Part shown: positions 8,323 to 16,755 of the stretch, piece after piece
Position numbering within the stretch: the stretch's first letter is position 1
Layout: each line of letters begins with the position of its first letter
Source: Paraburkholderia sartisoli
GTDB taxonomy: Bacteria > Pseudomonadota > Gammaproteobacteria > Burkholderiales > Burkholderiaceae
Reading direction: 5' to 3'
Assembly: GCF_900107685.1 (NCBI RefSeq)
Contig: NZ_FNRQ01000006.1
Coordinates: 372,001 to 436,000, forward strand
DNA: 64,000 nt
Position numbers and translations under genes: made by a program
The notes under the pieces: generated by a model
Database searches by the model: none
Told to the model about the DNA's origin: nothing
What the model saw: the letters and a program-made list of their open reading frames with translations, nothing else

Positions 8323-9192
8323 GTGTCCGCTCCGAACCTGATTCCCCATATCCGCAACGCGCTTGCATCGCTGCGGCCGGCCGAACGCAAGGTCGCCGAC
8401 ATGGTGCTGGGCGACGTCGATTTCGCGATGCGCGCGAGCATCACCGAACTCGCGCAGCGTGCCGACGTCTCGGAGCCTTCGGTGACGCGCTTCTGTCGCG
8501 CGATCGGCGCACATGGGCTGCGCGACTTCAAGATGCTGCTCGCGCAGAGCGTCGCGGGTGGGTTGCCGTATGCGTCGACGGCCGTCGCGCGCGACGACGA
8601 CCTGCAGACGCTCTTCGACAAGGTTAGCGAAGCCGCGGTCCAAGGCATCACGCACGCGCGCGGCGCACTGGAACCCTCGGCGGTCGAAGCGGCGATTTCG
8701 GCGATTGCCACGGCGCGGCGCGTGTATTTCTTTGGCGTCGGTTCGGGCTCGGGGCTCGCGGTGCAGGACGCGGCGCTGCGGTTTCTGCGGCTCGACATCG
8801 CGGCGAGCGCTTTCACCGACGGTCATCTGCAACGGCTTTACGCGGGCCTGATGGAACCCGGCGACGTCGCGTTCGCGATCTCGCATTCTGGACGCAGCGT
8901 CGAAGTCAACGAAAGCATCCAGATCGCGAAGGAGCGTGGCGCGACAACCATCGGCCTGACGAACGTCGGCTCGCGTCTCGCGTGGCTCGTGGACATTCCC
9001 TTGCTCCTGCGCGTGCCGAACGCGATCGATCCCAATACGCCGGGCGTGTCGCGCATCGTGCATCTGTGCATCATGGATGCGCTCGCCATCGGCGTTGCGC
9101 TCAGGCTGGAGCCGAAGACGCTCGAGAAGATGCGGCATGCCAAAGCAAGGCTGTCGCAGGAAGCCGGGCCTCCTTCCACGGATACGCCTTGA
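8323..9192 (+). CDS. RpiR-family transcriptional regulator
   Basis: A 289-residue protein with the two domains of this family: an N-terminal helix-turn-helix (about residues 1-77, including RADVSEPSVTRFCRAIG) and a C-terminal SIS sugar-phosphate-binding domain (about 120-260), with RVYFFGVGSGSG and SHSGRSVEVNESI. The start is GTG at 8323 with AGGAA at 8311-8315. Proteins of this kind sense phosphorylated sugars and usually control their own catabolic locus, so this one probably controls the two divergent operons through the sites at 5967 and 6132. Confidence 0.9.
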   Translation: MSAPNLIPHIRNALASLRPAERKVADMVLGDVDFAMRASITELAQRADVSEPSVTRFCRAIGAHGLRDFKMLLAQSVAGGLPYASTAVARDDDLQTLFDKVSEAAVQGITHARGALEPSAVEAAISAIATARRVYFFGVGSGSGLAVQDAALRFLRLDIAASAFTDGHLQRLYAGLMEPGDVAFAISHSGRSVEVNESIQIAKERGATTIGLTNVGSRLAWLVDIPLLLRVPNAIDPNTPGVSRIVHLCIMDALAIGVALRLEPKTLEKMRHAKARLSQEAGPPSTDTP

Positions 9193-9234
9193 AGCATCGT
9201 TCGGTTGTGGCCAGAAAGCGCGCTTTCCTGCGCC

Positions 9235-9254
9235 GGCGCGCAATCATGCGCGCC
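9235..9254. terminator. hairpin between convergent RpiR and methyltransferase genes
   Basis: GGCGCGC and GCGCGCC form a perfect 7-bp stem around a 6-base loop; a second perfect palindrome (GAAAGCGCGCTTTC, 9214-9227) lies just before. No T-run follows. The position between two convergent stops suggests termination. Confidence 0.35.
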
Positions 9255-9316
9255 ACGAGCCCATGTGGTTGCATGGCGCGCCAGTACGGCGCGGTTCGGG
9301 CTTTGACGAACGGCTT

Positions 9317-9877
9317 TCAGTAGATCCAGGGAATCAGCCGGCGCGAATGTCGCCGGTACTCTGCATAGACTTCACCAAATTCGCTGGCGAGCGCGGCTTC
9401 TTCGATCTTGATGCGCCTGATCATCACGCAGAAGACCGGCAGGAACGCGACGGCCAGGCTGATCCAGTTATTGAGCGCGAGACCATAGCCGAAAAAGCTG
9501 ACGAGCAGTCCGGTATAGGCCGGATGGCGCACCCACCGGTAAATGCCGCTGGTGATGAGCGCGTGTCCTTCGCGAATCGCGACGTTGTAGGTGAAGAAGC
9601 GGCCGAGCGTCACGATCGAGACGATCCGCAGCAGCATGCCGGTCAGGATCACGACGATGCCGACGTAGCGGAATTCCGGCGCGCGGACGATGGGGAAATC
9701 CGTGAAGTACGCGATGAGCGCGGCCACCCCGATCGACGACACGGTGGTGAACCAGATGACGACAAGCGTGCGCCGGTCACGGTTGCCGGCTTCCTTGCGG
9801 GACGCTCGCAGTTTCGACGACAGGACCATCTCGGTGCCGACCCACGCGAAAAACACAACGGCGAAAATGTAGTTCAT
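9317..9877 (-). CDS. ICMT/PEMT-family membrane methyltransferase
   Basis: A 186-residue integral membrane protein with about five helices. The C-terminal half has the signature of isoprenylcysteine carboxyl methyltransferase-like enzymes: SGIYRWVRHPAYTG, then a glutamate-rich stretch (RIKIEEAALASEFGEVYAEY) ending in RLIPWIY. These enzymes use S-adenosylmethionine to methylate lipid-linked or small hydrophobic acceptors. I took the ATG at 9877, where the first helix begins; a TTG at 9946 is an alternative. Last gene of the nine-gene operon. O-methylation of a pathway product is possible but unproven. Confidence 0.8.
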   Translation of the reverse strand: MNYIFAVVFFAWVGTEMVLSSKLRASRKEAGNRDRRTLVVIWFTTVSSIGVAALIAYFTDFPIVRAPEFRYVGIVVILTGMLLRIVSIVTLGRFFTYNVAIREGHALITSGIYRWVRHPAYTGLLVSFFGYGLALNNWISLAVAFLPVFCVMIRRIKIEEAALASEFGEVYAEYRRHSRRLIPWIY

Positions 9878-9947
9878 AAGCGGATGACGGGTGAATCTGG
9901 CGTCGGCCAGACTGAGGGTTGACGGGTTAAGGATCGCGACACGCAAC

Positions 9948-10412
9948 TTAGATGACGAGCGCCATCAGGACAATGAGCGAGCCGGCCACGAGGCTGAACG
10001 GGGTGTAGATAAGGCGGTCCATTCGCCGGAATGGGCCGTCGCCCCTCTTCCGGAAAAAGCCGAAGTGGCGAAAATCACCGACGGCACGCACGAGCAACGT
10101 CGCGCCGAGCAGGATCACGGCCACCTGAAGAACCGGGCGAAGCGCCGCGCGCGGGAACGGCGTGCAGATGACGTCGAGCCACAGAAGCAGCAGCGCCGAA
10201 CACGCGGCCGAGCCGGCCGCGACCAGCAGGATCGCGCCACGGCGAGGCTGAAAGACCGGCCGCGCGCCCTCATGCGGAAGGGCGAGCTGCAGGCCGCGCC
10301 GGCCGTTCATCGCCCAGTACAGATGGACGAGCGCAAACAGAAAGAACGCAAACGCGAGTGCAAGACCCGCGCAGCGCAGGCCGGCGACGTACCAGGTGTG
10401 CATGTCAGCCAT
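9948..10412 (-). CDS. DUF3995 family membrane protein
   Basis: A 154-residue protein with four hydrophobic segments. The N-terminal helix ending in LVHLYWAMNGRRG and the C-terminal VGDFRHFGFFRK, then MDRLIYTPFSL, are the hallmarks of DUF3995, whose function is unknown. It overlaps the upstream ferredoxin gene by 8 bases. Membership in the operon suggests a membrane anchoring, transport or self-protection role, which is inference only. Confidence 0.8.
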   Translation of the reverse strand: MADMHTWYVAGLRCAGLALAFAFFLFALVHLYWAMNGRRGLQLALPHEGARPVFQPRRGAILLVAAGSAACSALLLLWLDVICTPFPRAALRPVLQVAVILLGATLLVRAVGDFRHFGFFRKRGDGPFRRMDRLIYTPFSLVAGSLIVLMALVI

Positions 10413-10728
10413 CGGTTCTTGAAGCGTCGCGCGGCACCACGCGTGATGCGGGATCGGCCAGCGGCGCTTTCTTCCGTGTGATCAGCGGCCATATCCGCGA
10501 CTGCGCGTGATTGAACGCGACGGCAGCTTCACGCTCCACCGGGGGAAGATCGTCCGCTTCCAGGATGGCGTCGACTGGACACTCGATGATGCAGACGCCG
10601 CAATCGATGCAGTCATCCGGATTGATAACGAGCATCTCCGGTCCTTCGTGAAAGCTGTCCGTCGGGCAAACCTCGACGCAGTCCGTATATTTGCAGCGCT
10701 CGCACGCCTGTGTGACGACATGTGTCAT
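10405..10728 (-). CDS. ferredoxin, two iron-sulfur clusters (7Fe/FdxA-like)
   Basis: A 107-residue protein. CERCKYTDCVEVCP near the N-terminus and CIDCGVCIIECP near residue 40 supply the ligands for two clusters, arranged as in Azotobacter ferredoxin I. The free cysteine found in the CPVDCF segment of that family is Ser here (CPTDSF). The tail of about 50 residues is longer than in 8Fe ferredoxins. The start is ATG 10728 with AGGAA 7 bases away. Being in the operon, it is the obvious electron donor for the di-iron oxygenase or the FAD enzyme. Confidence 0.9.
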   Translation of the reverse strand: MTHVVTQACERCKYTDCVEVCPTDSFHEGPEMLVINPDDCIDCGVCIIECPVDAILEADDLPPVEREAAVAFNHAQSRIWPLITRKKAPLADPASRVVPRDASRTDG

Positions 10729-10739
10729 GAGTTTTCCTG

Positions 10740-11483
10740 TCAGGCTGTCATGCCGCCGTCGATCACAAAGCACTGTCCGGTGACATAGTGGCTTTGATCG
10801 CCGACGAGGTATTCGACCATGGAGCTGACGTCGCTCACATCGCCGGCCTTACGCATGGGGATCGAGCGGCAGAGGGCCACGCGCGCTTTTTCCGGCATCT
10901 CGCGCATCATGTCCGTATCGATGATGCCGGGCGCGATGGCGTTGACGCGCACCCCGAAGCGCGCGACTTCGAGCGCCAGCGAGCGCGTGAAGCTGATCAG
11001 TGCCGCCTTGGTCGCGCTATAGCTGGTTTGCCCGGCGTTGCCCTTCAGCCCCGACACGGACGACATCATGACGACCGAGCCGCTGCCGGCTTCAACCATC
11101 GAGGGGAGCAGCGCGCGCGTCCAGTGAAACGCCGCGTTCAGGTTGTTGTCGACGACCGCGAACCAGGCTTCGGCGTCCATGCCGAGGAAGGCGCCATCGC
11201 GCGTGATGCCGGCGTTGTTGATGAGCGCATGCGGCGCGCCGTACCGGGCAACCCACGCCTGCGCCAGCGCCGCGACCGCCACGCGGTCCGTGCCGTCGCA
11301 TTGCACCGCGTCGACATGGCGGCCTTGCTGCTGGCAATCGTTCGCGAGACGGTGCGCCGCGTCACTGGAATGAACGTACGTGAAGACGACGTGATAATGC
11401 CGCGACAGTTCGCGTACGAGCGCCTCGCCGATACCGCGGGCGCCGCCGGTTACCAGTAACCACGGCCGTTTCTGTTGAGTCAT
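10740..11483 (-). CDS. 3-oxoacyl-ACP reductase-like SDR (FabG type)
   Basis: A 247-residue short-chain dehydrogenase with TGGARGIGE at residues 12-20, NNAG at 89-92, and catalytic S142, Y155 and K159 (YSATK). NAIAPGIIDTDM and the C-terminal YVTGQCFVIDGGM are typical of FabG. The gene overlaps the upstream FAD-enzyme gene by 4 bases. In a cluster with a ketosynthase and an acyl carrier protein it most likely reduces the 3-oxoacyl-ACP intermediate. Confidence 0.88.
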   Translation of the reverse strand: MTQQKRPWLLVTGGARGIGEALVRELSRHYHVVFTYVHSSDAAHRLANDCQQQGRHVDAVQCDGTDRVAVAALAQAWVARYGAPHALINNAGITRDGAFLGMDAEAWFAVVDNNLNAAFHWTRALLPSMVEAGSGSVVMMSSVSGLKGNAGQTSYSATKAALISFTRSLALEVARFGVRVNAIAPGIIDTDMMREMPEKARVALCRSIPMRKAGDVSDVSSMVEYLVGDQSHYVTGQCFVIDGGMTA

Positions 11484-13012
11484 GTGAAATCCTTTGCTTT
11501 CTGGAACCCGAGCATCGCGCCGTAGCCGACCGTCGCTTCGTATCCGCTGCCCGACACCCAGTGGCTGACAAAGCGCAGGTTGTCGACCGGAAGCCTTCGT
11601 GAGGGCGCGTGTTTCGTCGACGATGGTTCGACCAGTGCGCCATAGCCCGACCCATGGGTGTTGTTCGTGTAGCGCAGACAGGTGCGCGGCGTTGACAGTT
11701 CGACGTAGCGAACGTGTCCTTGCATGTCGGCGAAGTGTTCGAGCAGGCGGCCGAGCAGCGCATCCCGCGCGCGCGCTTTTTTGCCGCGATAGGCGTCGGT
11801 CTTGCGTTCCGGCCAGTGATGGATCGTGTCGAGTGCATTGACGACGATGACGTGGCCGGCTGTCGGGTCAAGCGCGTGATAGTTCGTCACCTCGACCGAC
11901 GAGTCGTGCCAGTACGCCTGTTCGCTCAACGCGGCCTCAGACGGCGCGCGGCGCGCACAGGCCCGGGCCTCGCATGCCGTTTCGGGATCGCGCGCGAGCA
12001 GCATGGTTTCGGCGTCGACCAGACCGTAGCGGGCTGGCGGCGCGTCGAGCACGACGTAAAGCGTCGTGGTTGAACTGGCTGCGTGCGTCGCGGTGTGTGC
12101 CGCGACGGGCGTGTCGAACCCAGGCAGCGTCCGATCGACGAGATGCTCCAGCGCGTAAAGCGGCGACGTGTTGACGATCACTTCGTCAGCATGGAAATGA
12201 CCGATCTCCGTGACGACGCCCGTCGCGCGCATCGACGTGCGGTCGATCGTGATCTGCTGGACTTCGGCGCGGGTGACGACACGCCCGCCGCCACGTTCGA
12301 TGCGGCGAACCAGCGCGGCGGTGAGCGCGCTCGAACCGCCTCGCAGATACGCCGAGCCGCCGAACAGCACCGCATACCAGACATGCAGAAAGTACAGATA
12401 GCTCGTCTGTTCCGGGAACGCGCCGACGTAAATGCACGGCAGCGCAAGTATTTCGCGCAGCGTCGGCACCGGGATGCGCTCGCGGATCGCATCGCGCGTC
12501 GAGCGTGTTTTCAGCACGGTATGTGCATATCGCAGACGTTTGAGGTCAGGTTCGTATTCGCCGGACAGCGTGCGAAACTGCATGTACCCATCGTATCCGT
12601 ACGTGCTGATTTCGTCGAAGATGGTTTGCAGCCCCGCTGCACAGTCGGGGAAGCGTTGTTGCAGCGCTTCAAGAACGGCGTGCGGATCTTTGGTCAGCGT
12701 GATGCGTGTGTCGCCGGTGCATGCCCTGAAGAGCGTGTCCGGAAAGACGGGCTCAAGTTCGTCGAACACGCCGAGGCGCTTCAGCGCCTCCCGCAGGTTG
12801 CCGTCCGGCCCCATGCCGCTCAGCTTGTGCAGGCTGACGTCGAAGCGCGCGTGGTGCTTCGGGCGGGCGAACTGCGTTGCGTATCCACCCGGAATCCGGT
12901 GCTTCTCGAGCACCACGATGCGTGTGCCGCGACGCGTTTCGAGCAGGCTCGCCGCATACGCCAGCGCCGTGATGCCGGAGCCGACGCATACGACGTCGAA
13001 TGACTCGCTCAT
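11480..13012 (-). CDS. FAD-dependent oxidoreductase, phytoene desaturase/RetSat-like
   Basis: A 510-residue protein. The N-terminal dinucleotide fold VVCVGSGITALAYAASL is followed by VVLEKHRIPGGYATQF and FDVSLHKLSGMG, matching the carotenoid isomerase / retinol saturase branch of amine-oxidase-like flavoproteins. A C-terminal FAD-contact segment is seen near VSGSGYEATVGYGAMLG. No carotenoid genes are nearby. In this operon it could desaturate, saturate or isomerise an acyl-ACP chain. It overlaps both neighbouring genes by 4 bases, so it is translationally coupled. Confidence 0.82.
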   Translation of the reverse strand: MSESFDVVCVGSGITALAYAASLLETRRGTRIVVLEKHRIPGGYATQFARPKHHARFDVSLHKLSGMGPDGNLREALKRLGVFDELEPVFPDTLFRACTGDTRITLTKDPHAVLEALQQRFPDCAAGLQTIFDEISTYGYDGYMQFRTLSGEYEPDLKRLRYAHTVLKTRSTRDAIRERIPVPTLREILALPCIYVGAFPEQTSYLYFLHVWYAVLFGGSAYLRGGSSALTAALVRRIERGGGRVVTRAEVQQITIDRTSMRATGVVTEIGHFHADEVIVNTSPLYALEHLVDRTLPGFDTPVAAHTATHAASSTTTLYVVLDAPPARYGLVDAETMLLARDPETACEARACARRAPSEAALSEQAYWHDSSVEVTNYHALDPTAGHVIVVNALDTIHHWPERKTDAYRGKKARARDALLGRLLEHFADMQGHVRYVELSTPRTCLRYTNNTHGSGYGALVEPSSTKHAPSRRLPVDNLRFVSHWVSGSGYEATVGYGAMLGFQKAKDFT

Positions 13013-13941
13013 TGCGAAAGACCGAGTTCGACGAACCAGTCGCGCTGCTCCTTGAACCGTCGGGCGTTGAGCATCGCATTGTTCGGCGACGTGCGGATCG
13101 AGCGGACCACGTCCGGATTGTTGACGTCGGCGGGAAACGGAAAGCTCAGATGCGCGGCGATCTCCGGATTGAACGTCAGCAGATTAATGAAGTTGTTCAG
13201 CACGGGCCGGAACTGCTCGCGCACGATCGCCTGATCTTCGTGTGAAGCGCTATTGAAAAAGCCTTCGACGATGCGCCGGCCGAACGTGATGTGACGGATT
13301 TCCTCGACGTGATGCGCATGAAACATCTTGCGCGTGAGCGGCTCGATACCCTCGTCTTGCGTGCTGGACATGGCGACCAGTTCGGCGGCCCACTCTATCG
13401 TCAACGTCCACAGAATGCCGATGGCCGGATGAAGCGTGGGGAGCTTTGCCAGCAGCGCCGCGTAAGGACCCGACGGCGGTGCGAACAGGTTGAGACCGGC
13501 GAGTTTCATGTATCGCCGGAACATCAGCGTATGGATGATCTCCTCTTTCGGGAAGATCATCAGGTACTCGTAGATTTCCGGACTGAGCCGTTCATGATAC
13601 GTGTTGACGTAGCCGACGTAGAGCGGCGGCAGCGTCTGCTCCAGCCAGATGAACATCGATACGTCGCGCGCTGTTTCCTTCCACAGCAACTCGCGACGTT
13701 CGGACTCGCCAAGCGCGTCCCAGTACGGCGTGCCGTAGATCCACGAGGTGTTGTCCGCCTTGGGCGGCAGCGAGAGATCGATTCCGTCCTGCCACGGCAG
13801 AACACCATCGACGTCCATGAACGACCGATGTGACGCCTGCACGAGCTTTCTGATGTTCTCGTGCTTCTGTTCGGACAGGCAGAACGGGTCCCCTGCGTTG
13901 ATGGCGACTGCTTCAAGCGGATTACGAGTAGCGGTGTTCAT
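13009..13941 (-). CDS. AurF-family di-iron oxygenase (possible N-oxygenase)
   Basis: A 310-residue protein of the p-aminobenzoate N-oxygenase (AurF) type. The expected iron ligands are all present and spaced as in AurF: E101, E134-x2-H137 (PKEEIIHTLMF), a mid-chain Glu (E183 or E187), and H210-x3-E214-x2-H217 (HAHHVEEIRH). AurF and CmlI turn aryl amines into nitro groups; other members hydroxylate carbon. The start is ATG 13941, with AGGAGG 8 bases before and the ACP stop only 2 bases upstream. The first 60 residues show no other domain. The substrate is unknown, probably carried by the ACP. Confidence 0.85.
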   Translation of the reverse strand: MNTATRNPLEAVAINAGDPFCLSEQKHENIRKLVQASHRSFMDVDGVLPWQDGIDLSLPPKADNTSWIYGTPYWDALGESERRELLWKETARDVSMFIWLEQTLPPLYVGYVNTYHERLSPEIYEYLMIFPKEEIIHTLMFRRYMKLAGLNLFAPPSGPYAALLAKLPTLHPAIGILWTLTIEWAAELVAMSSTQDEGIEPLTRKMFHAHHVEEIRHITFGRRIVEGFFNSASHEDQAIVREQFRPVLNNFINLLTFNPEIAAHLSFPFPADVNNPDVVRSIRTSPNNAMLNARRFKEQRDWFVELGLSQ

Positions 13942-13943
13942 CG

Positions 13944-14201
13944 TCAGGCCTCCTGGGTTGCGGCTGCCGTGCCGATATACGTGCATAGCTGTCCGAGTGT
14001 GCGGATCTGCTTTTCGAAGAGCGCGGGCGACAGCGCCACGCCAAATTCGCGCTTCACGCCGACCTGGATTTCGACGTAGTCGAGACTGTCGAGACCCAGT
14101 TCATCGATGCTGGTTTCCTGCTGGATCTCGCTGGGCTCAAGGTCCTTGATCTCGACGATCATGTTCTGGATAAACTCAAACACAGTGCTGGCATCAGCCA
14201 T
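13944..14201 (-). CDS. acyl carrier protein
   Basis: An 85-residue acidic carrier protein. The phosphopantetheine site is the Ser in LGLDSLDYVEI (S39), in the usual helix-2 position. The size fits a free-standing type II carrier. It overlaps the dehydratase gene by 8 bases and is followed after 2 bases by the oxygenase gene, which suggests that intermediates stay bound to this ACP. Confidence 0.92.
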   Translation of the reverse strand: MADASTVFEFIQNMIVEIKDLEPSEIQQETSIDELGLDSLDYVEIQVGVKREFGVALSPALFEKQIRTLGQLCTYIGTAAATQEA

Positions 14202-15075
14202 TTTCTTGTTGCTCCAGTTGCTTCGCTGATGAACTCAGCGGGGAAATCATGAGAGCCACCGTGGTTCTCAACAGAAACTGCGTATCGGCATACGCGCTCA
14301 AGGTCGCCTGAATGACGCAACCCTCCTGCCCGCTGCCGGTAATGACAGGGGTATCGATGTCGCAGCGGATTGCATCGGCTTCGCCGTGTGCACCGGTCGA
14401 ATCGATGTCCATGCGCTGGATTTCGGCGGAAATCACCGTCGAGTGGTGTGTCTGCAGGACGGTCGCGTGTTGCATGAGGTCGTCAACGGAACGGGCGGGC
14501 GCGAAGCCGGCAAAGTCGCTAACTTGCGCGAAGAGGCCAGGCTGGCGGAGCAGCGCGCTAAAGAGCAATGCGTCGAGCAGCAGCCATGCGCCGGCCTGGC
14601 CGTGAGAGGTGGCCGGCCATAGCGCGATTGCGGCGGCGCGTTCCGCTTTTGAAATCGAAAACGAATGCCACGCGGGCCCGCTGCCGCACGCTCCAGCAGG
14701 ATCGCATTTCGACTCAACGCTGACTGACAGCGGACGCAGATGACCCGTCATGCAAGGTGTGTTGCGTTCTTCGTCTGCTACCGCGAAATTGAGGCCGTTG
14801 CCGCGCGATTCGATGGCGAAGCGATAACCGGCGTTCTTGAGAACCGGTGCGCGCAACACGGCCTTGAACACGAGCGCGCCTTCCGGCCATTCACGGCGCC
14901 CCGCTTCCTGAAACAGTGCTGCCTTTACGTCGAGCATCACGCGCATGCCGTGAACGGGCACAGCGCCCAGATTCAGCCGCGCGGCGCGCGCGAGGTCGAA
15001 ATGGACCGGATTGAAATCGCCCGAGAATTCGGCCCACGCCTGCAGGTCGGCTGTGTTGTAACGGAGTGCGGTCAT
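14194..15075 (-). CDS. MaoC-like hot-dog dehydratase
   Basis: A 293-residue protein. The N-terminal half carries the R-specific hydratase signature FSGDFNPVHFDLARA (about residues 18-32) with the catalytic Asp and His, followed by VHGM. The second half (about 135-293) has no catalytic motif and may be a degenerate second hot-dog fold, giving a double hot-dog as in some 3-hydroxyacyl-ACP dehydratases. It overlaps the ketosynthase gene by 4 bases. Expected reaction: removal of water from 3-hydroxyacyl-ACP to give a 2-enoyl chain. Confidence 0.78.
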   Translation of the reverse strand: MTALRYNTADLQAWAEFSGDFNPVHFDLARAARLNLGAVPVHGMRVMLDVKAALFQEAGRREWPEGALVFKAVLRAPVLKNAGYRFAIESRGNGLNFAVADEERNTPCMTGHLRPLSVSVESKCDPAGACGSGPAWHSFSISKAERAAAIALWPATSHGQAGAWLLLDALLFSALLRQPGLFAQVSDFAGFAPARSVDDLMQHATVLQTHHSTVISAEIQRMDIDSTGAHGEADAIRCDIDTPVITGSGQEGCVIQATLSAYADTQFLLRTTVALMISPLSSSAKQLEQQENG

Positions 15076-16349
15076 GGCACGAACCGTTCGATGACAAGCG
15101 CCGCGTTGGCGCCGCCGAAGCCGAACGAGAGGTTCATCGTCGTGTCGACCTGCGCCTCACGGTGCGTGTTTGGAACGTAGTCGAGATCGCATTGCGGATC
15201 GGGATCGGCCAGATGGATTGTCGCCGGGACAATGCCGGATTCGATCGTTTTCAGGCAGACGATGGTTTCGAAACTGCCAGCCGCCGCGATCAGGTGGCCC
15301 GAGTACGACTTCGTGCTCGACACCGGAATGCGGTACGCGTGCTCGCCAAGCGCTGCCTTGATCGAAGCCGTTTCGTTGACGTCGTTGAGCGGTGTCGACG
15401 TGCCGTGTGCGTTGATGTAATCGATCTGGTCAGCGGACTTTCCCGCGTCGGCCAGTGCCGCCCGGATCGATTCGACGCGCGCGATCATGTCTTCTGCCGG
15501 CGCCGTGAAATCGCGCGCGTCGGAGTAGCTGCCGTAGCCGGTGATTTCTCCAAGAATGCGGGCGCCGCGATGCAGGGCGGATTCCATCTCCTCGAGGCAC
15601 ACTACGGCTGCACCTTCGGACAGGACGAAGCCGCTGCGCGCCTGGCTGAACGGACAGCAGGCTTTCGACACGTCAGCCTGTTCCTTGGTGAGTGCCTGCA
15701 GGATATCGATGTTCCAGACGTTGGTGCGCGCGTTGAGCGCCTCGGCGCCGCCCGCGAGCATCATTCTCGCGCGGCCCTGGCGGATCACCTCGACGGCGTC
15801 GCCGATTGCGATCGTGCCCGTTGCGCAGGCGGCGACCGGCGTGTTCTGATAGCCACGCAGATTCCACATCAGGCTGCACGCAGCCGTTGCCACGTTCGGC
15901 ATGGTCAGCAGGCTACCGAGCGGACTGCCGAAGCCCGTCGCGAGATAGCGGTCGTGGCATTGGTAGGCCTCGTCGAGGCCGCCCCATCCCGTACCAACGA
16001 TCACGCCGCAATCGAGCGGCGAGTAGACATCGCCCGGTGCCTGCTGTCTGAACGCCATGCCAATGGCTTCCTGCGCGGCGAGCGCCGCGTGGCGTGCGAA
16101 ACGCGGAAGCGCGCGCCTGACCGCCGCTGGAATGGCGCGGAACTGTTTTTCGTCAATGTCGACCTTGCCGAAGAAGCGGGCTTTGATCGACGCGTCCCCC
16201 GTGTCGTGAAGACGATAGCCACATGCGTAATTCATGATGCTTTCCCAGCACGCGTCGACGCGGTTGCCAAGAGGCGTCACGCTGCCGTAGCCAGTGACCA
16301 CGACTCGACGGGCAGGGTGGTTCGAGTTGCCACGGAGAGAGTTGTTCAT
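15072..16349 (-). CDS. beta-ketoacyl-ACP synthase (FabF/KAS II type)
   Basis: A 425-residue ketosynthase. The catalytic triad is intact: C175 in AACATGT, H315 in INAHGTSTPLND and H352 in KSYSGHLIAAAG, with K347 before it. The C-terminal FGFGGANAALVIE is close to the usual FGFGGTNA. There is no fused acyltransferase and no chain-length-factor partner. It is the first gene of the nine-gene operon, and its sequence is distant enough from housekeeping FabF (no fabH/D/G context) to suggest a specialised pathway. It should condense an acyl primer with malonyl-ACP. Confidence 0.9.
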   Translation of the reverse strand: MNNSLRGNSNHPARRVVVTGYGSVTPLGNRVDACWESIMNYACGYRLHDTGDASIKARFFGKVDIDEKQFRAIPAAVRRALPRFARHAALAAQEAIGMAFRQQAPGDVYSPLDCGVIVGTGWGGLDEAYQCHDRYLATGFGSPLGSLLTMPNVATAACSLMWNLRGYQNTPVAACATGTIAIGDAVEVIRQGRARMMLAGGAEALNARTNVWNIDILQALTKEQADVSKACCPFSQARSGFVLSEGAAVVCLEEMESALHRGARILGEITGYGSYSDARDFTAPAEDMIARVESIRAALADAGKSADQIDYINAHGTSTPLNDVNETASIKAALGEHAYRIPVSSTKSYSGHLIAAAGSFETIVCLKTIESGIVPATIHLADPDPQCDLDYVPNTHREAQVDTTMNLSFGFGGANAALVIERFVP

Positions 16350-16755
16350 GCGGAAAAGGAGTCCGTTCGATACGCGGAAGAATCGGTGGGTCGCAGTGCT
16401 GCCTGTTATTGCGATCCGTAAATCGATGCTTCTTTGACTGTGTAGGAATCCGTAGTGTATGAACTGAACATTAGCCCAGTATTGACAGGAATCAGAAATG
16501 ATTCGGAGAACTGTTATCCAGAATTTGCGCTAAAAGGACGCGTGTTTTTGGGAGCGTGCGAACGCTTAATGCGTAATGAATATGCGCGACGTGAAGGCCA
16601 TCTCGTCGGAAGCCGGATCGAAGCAGGTGTGGAGTGCGAGGCGGGGCGAGCCAGCCGCGAATAAGCGGGACGCCGTGAACGTCCCGTTCAGCGCGATCCA
16701 TGCAGCATGAAAACGTTGCCGTCATACGGAGAGCAACGCATGCTAACGCGGGGTC
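16350..16755. promoter_or_regulatory. promoter region of the nine-gene operon, with small palindrome
   Basis: About 400 bases without a credible gene and richer in A+T than the flanks. A perfect inverted repeat GAATCA-GAAA-TGATTC is at 16489-16504, roughly 140 bases before the ketosynthase start on the minus strand. No clear lux box or sigma-54 site was found. The terminator of the adjacent lrp-like gene should also lie here. Confidence 0.4.

Noticed and set aside
9317-16349. Aryl polyene or carotenoid cluster
   Set aside because: It lacks the paired ketosynthases, ammonia-lyase-like and acyltransferase genes of aryl polyenes, and crtB/crtE of carotenoids; the desaturase-like enzyme alone is not enough.
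16455-16664. 69-residue frame in the promoter region of the biosynthetic operon
   Set aside because: No ribosome site, no protein character, and it spans the region expected to hold the promoter.
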